From NCBI GenBank assembly GCA_016741895.1, contig JACVCT010000002.1, forward strand, positions 1 through 50,549: a stretch of 50,549 nucleotides of DNA. The letters are read 5' to 3'. The notes beneath the pieces are model-generated. The model did not search any database. It saw only the letters and a list, made by a program, of their open reading frames with translations, and was not told where the DNA came from. This DNA comes from Gemmatimonadaceae bacterium. Its GTDB lineage: Bacteria > Gemmatimonadota > Gemmatimonadetes > Gemmatimonadales > Gemmatimonadaceae. Below, piece after piece: positions 49,208 to 50,549 of the stretch (position 1 is its first letter; the number at the start of each line of letters is the position of its first letter). Both the position numbers and the translations under genes were made by a program.

Positions 49208-49262
49208 CCGCGGTGTGACGGCTCACCTGCCTGCCTCCCCCCTCGGGATCTCCTACCTGACC

Positions 49263-50549
49263 ATGTCTCGCTCCAACTCCCTGCCCGCCCTGCGGCCTGC
49301 GCTGCTCGCCGCCTCGCTGGCCGCGATGTTTGCGCCGGCCGCCAGCCCGCTTGTGGCCCAGAACGCCGCCGGTCCGGCCGTGTCCTCGTCCTCGGCGGCT
49401 TCGTCGTCCGCCAAGTCCGATCCGCTGGCCGACGAAGGCTACATCACGCCGCCGGAGGCCATCGCGAAGCTGGTGGCCGCGCCGCGCGAACTGAACGCCA
49501 CCTACAGCACGCCGAGTCCGGGCGCGCGACGCTACTTCATGCGACTGGTGAGCGACGGTCTGCCGTCACTGGCGCTCGTGGGCAAGGCGCACCACAACCT
49601 GGGCGGGTGGCAGGTTGACCAGCGCGCCAACCGCGAGCGCAACCTCACCATGCGCAGCAGCGCGGGCCTCGAGATCACCGAGTGGGAAACGGGCCGCAAG
49701 GTGAATGTGGCCATTCCCGCCGGCGCGCGGGTGGGCAGTGCGGCGTGGTCACCCGACGGCAATCAGGTGGCCTTCTTCGCGCTGTTCGACGACGCGACGC
49801 AGATCTGGGTGGCCGACGCCTCCACGGGCAAGGCACGCGCCGTCTCACCGCGCACGGTCATGGCCACCACGGTCACCCAGCCGCAGTGGACGGCCAACGG
49901 TCAGGCGCTGCTCACGGTGCTGCTGCCCGATGGCCGCGGCCCCGAGCCGCGTGAGCCCGTGCTGGCCAGTGGCCCCATGGTGCGCCTCAACGAGAACAAC
50001 AAGCTCAAGACGCGCACCTACGCCGATCTGCTCATGACGCCCTACGAGAAGGACCTCGTGGCGTATCACATGAAGGGACAGCTGGCGCTCATCGATGCGA
50101 AGAGCCGCGCCGTACGCAAGATCGGCGCGCCGGGTCTCGTGCGCAGCGTCGATGCCTCGCCCGACGGGCAGTATCTGCGCGTGACCTATGTCGAGGAGCC
50201 GTTCAGCTATGTGCTGCCGGTCTCCTCGTTCGGCACGCGTGAAGTCATCCTCGACGGCACGGGCAAGGTGCTGACGGAAATCAGCAAGCGTCCGCTGCGT
50301 GAGGGCGAGGAGCCCACCGACCCCACCGATCCGCAGCCGCGTGCGGCCGCCAGCCCGGCGGCGCGTGCCGCGGCGCCCGACACCGGCAAGCGCAATCTCG
50401 CCTGGCATCCCACGGCGGGTGGCCTCGTGTATCTGCAGATCGCGCCGGCGACCAACGGTGGTGGCAGCGGCGCGGGCAACGCGGCGCGTGCCGACAGCGC
50501 GGCGCAGTCGCGTCCGGGCGATGGCGTGATGCACTGGAAGACGCCGGTT
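49263..50549 (+). CDS. S9 family (prolyl-oligopeptidase-like) peptidase, N-terminal part; runs off the window
   Basis: The frame is open from ATG 49263 to the last base (429 codons) with no stop. A signal peptide (about 1-33, ending LVAQ) is followed by a Ser/Ala linker, then ITPPEAIAKLVAAP and propeller-like blades (SPDGNQVAFFALFDDATQIWVAD, SPDGQYLRVTYVEEP) as in secreted S9 peptidases. The catalytic alpha/beta-hydrolase domain would lie beyond the window, so activity cannot be judged. A Pro/Ala-rich insertion is at about 340-365. Confidence 0.75.
   Translation, partial: MSRSNSLPALRPALLAASLAAMFAPAASPLVAQNAAGPAVSSSSAASSSAKSDPLADEGYITPPEAIAKLVAAPRELNATYSTPSPGARRYFMRLVSDGLPSLALVGKAHHNLGGWQVDQRANRERNLTMRSSAGLEITEWETGRKVNVAIPAGARVGSAAWSPDGNQVAFFALFDDATQIWVADASTGKARAVSPRTVMATTVTQPQWTANGQALLTVLLPDGRGPEPREPVLASGPMVRLNENNKLKTRTYADLLMTPYEKDLVAYHMKGQLALIDAKSRAVRKIGAPGLVRSVDASPDGQYLRVTYVEEPFSYVLPVSSFGTREVILDGTGKVLTEISKRPLREGEEPTDPTDPQPRAAASPAARAAAPDTGKRNLAWHPTAGGLVYLQIAPATNGGGSGAGNAARADSAAQSRPGDGVMHWKTPV

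Noticed and set aside
1-50549. tRNA, rRNA, CRISPR arrays, transposases, integrases and phage genes
   Set aside because: I looked for clover-leaf-like segments, regularly spaced repeats and recombinase motifs and saw none; the only tandem repeats are short and lie at gene junctions.

Overview
The window is GC-rich, densely packed chromosomal DNA in which nearly all stop/start junctions overlap or abut. The gene set (paired DUF1800/DUF1501 Tat-exported proteins, a DUF1080 protein with a nucleoside-type MFS carrier and Gfo/Idh oxidoreductase, many secreted peptidases and amidohydrolases, a YfiT-like DinB protein, a bacilliredoxin-like protein) fits a Gram-negative member of the Gemmatimonadota. 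That assignment is inferred from content; no rRNA or other phylogenetic marker is present. I saw no tRNA, rRNA, CRISPR array, insertion sequence or phage gene.

Layout. Bases 1-6.5 kb: the C-terminal half of a type II secretion/pilus inner-membrane protein (GspF/PilC), the DUF1800-DUF1501 pair, a lipoprotein with an Ig-like domain and 14 propeller-type repeats, and a convergent DinB/YfiT-like enzyme. 6.6-12.6 kb: a small GlsB-type membrane protein, then a plus-strand run of DUF1080 lipoprotein, MFS permease, CutC, GH20 hexosaminidase and an M50 metalloprotease. 12.6-18.7 kb: a minus-strand run of Gfo/Idh oxidoreductase, metallo-beta-lactamase-fold enzyme, amidohydrolase, sugar-phosphate isomerase-like protein, GNAT acetyltransferase and a secreted protein of unknown function. 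18.8-21.0 kb: a secreted unknown, and a MarR regulator divergent from two small membrane proteins with two operators between them.

21.0-45.4 kb is the most interesting part. It holds an ECF sigma factor and its zinc-binding anti-sigma factor in an operon with a TonB-dependent receptor, a CDP-alcohol phosphatidyltransferase and a sterol-desaturase-family enzyme. Eleven copies of one bipartite promoter, GGAAC-N15-(C/T/G)GTC, with exactly 15 bases between the blocks every time, lie just upstream of genes in this segment. One precedes the sigma operon itself. The others precede a MerA-like disulfide reductase, YceI, a TlpA-like thioredoxin, a DUF3179-barrel-patatin operon, a YbdD-like protein, a receiver-like unknown, thioredoxin, peroxiredoxin, a DsbD-NrtS operon and a YHS/AhpD-like pair. 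I infer that this is a locally clustered, auto-regulated stress regulon centred on thiol and disulfide redox chemistry, export of reducing power to the periplasm and membrane/lipid remodelling. Linked genes without a clear copy of the motif include a Rieske-flavodoxin fusion, a bacilliredoxin, a tandem HD-GYP protein, an SSS symporter and a TVP38-DUF547 fusion.

45.4-50.5 kb returns to housekeeping-like secreted proteins: a DAO-type FAD oxidoreductase, an S41 peptidase lipoprotein, a protein of unknown function, a DUF2490 outer-membrane protein and the N-terminal part of an S9 peptidase that runs off the window.
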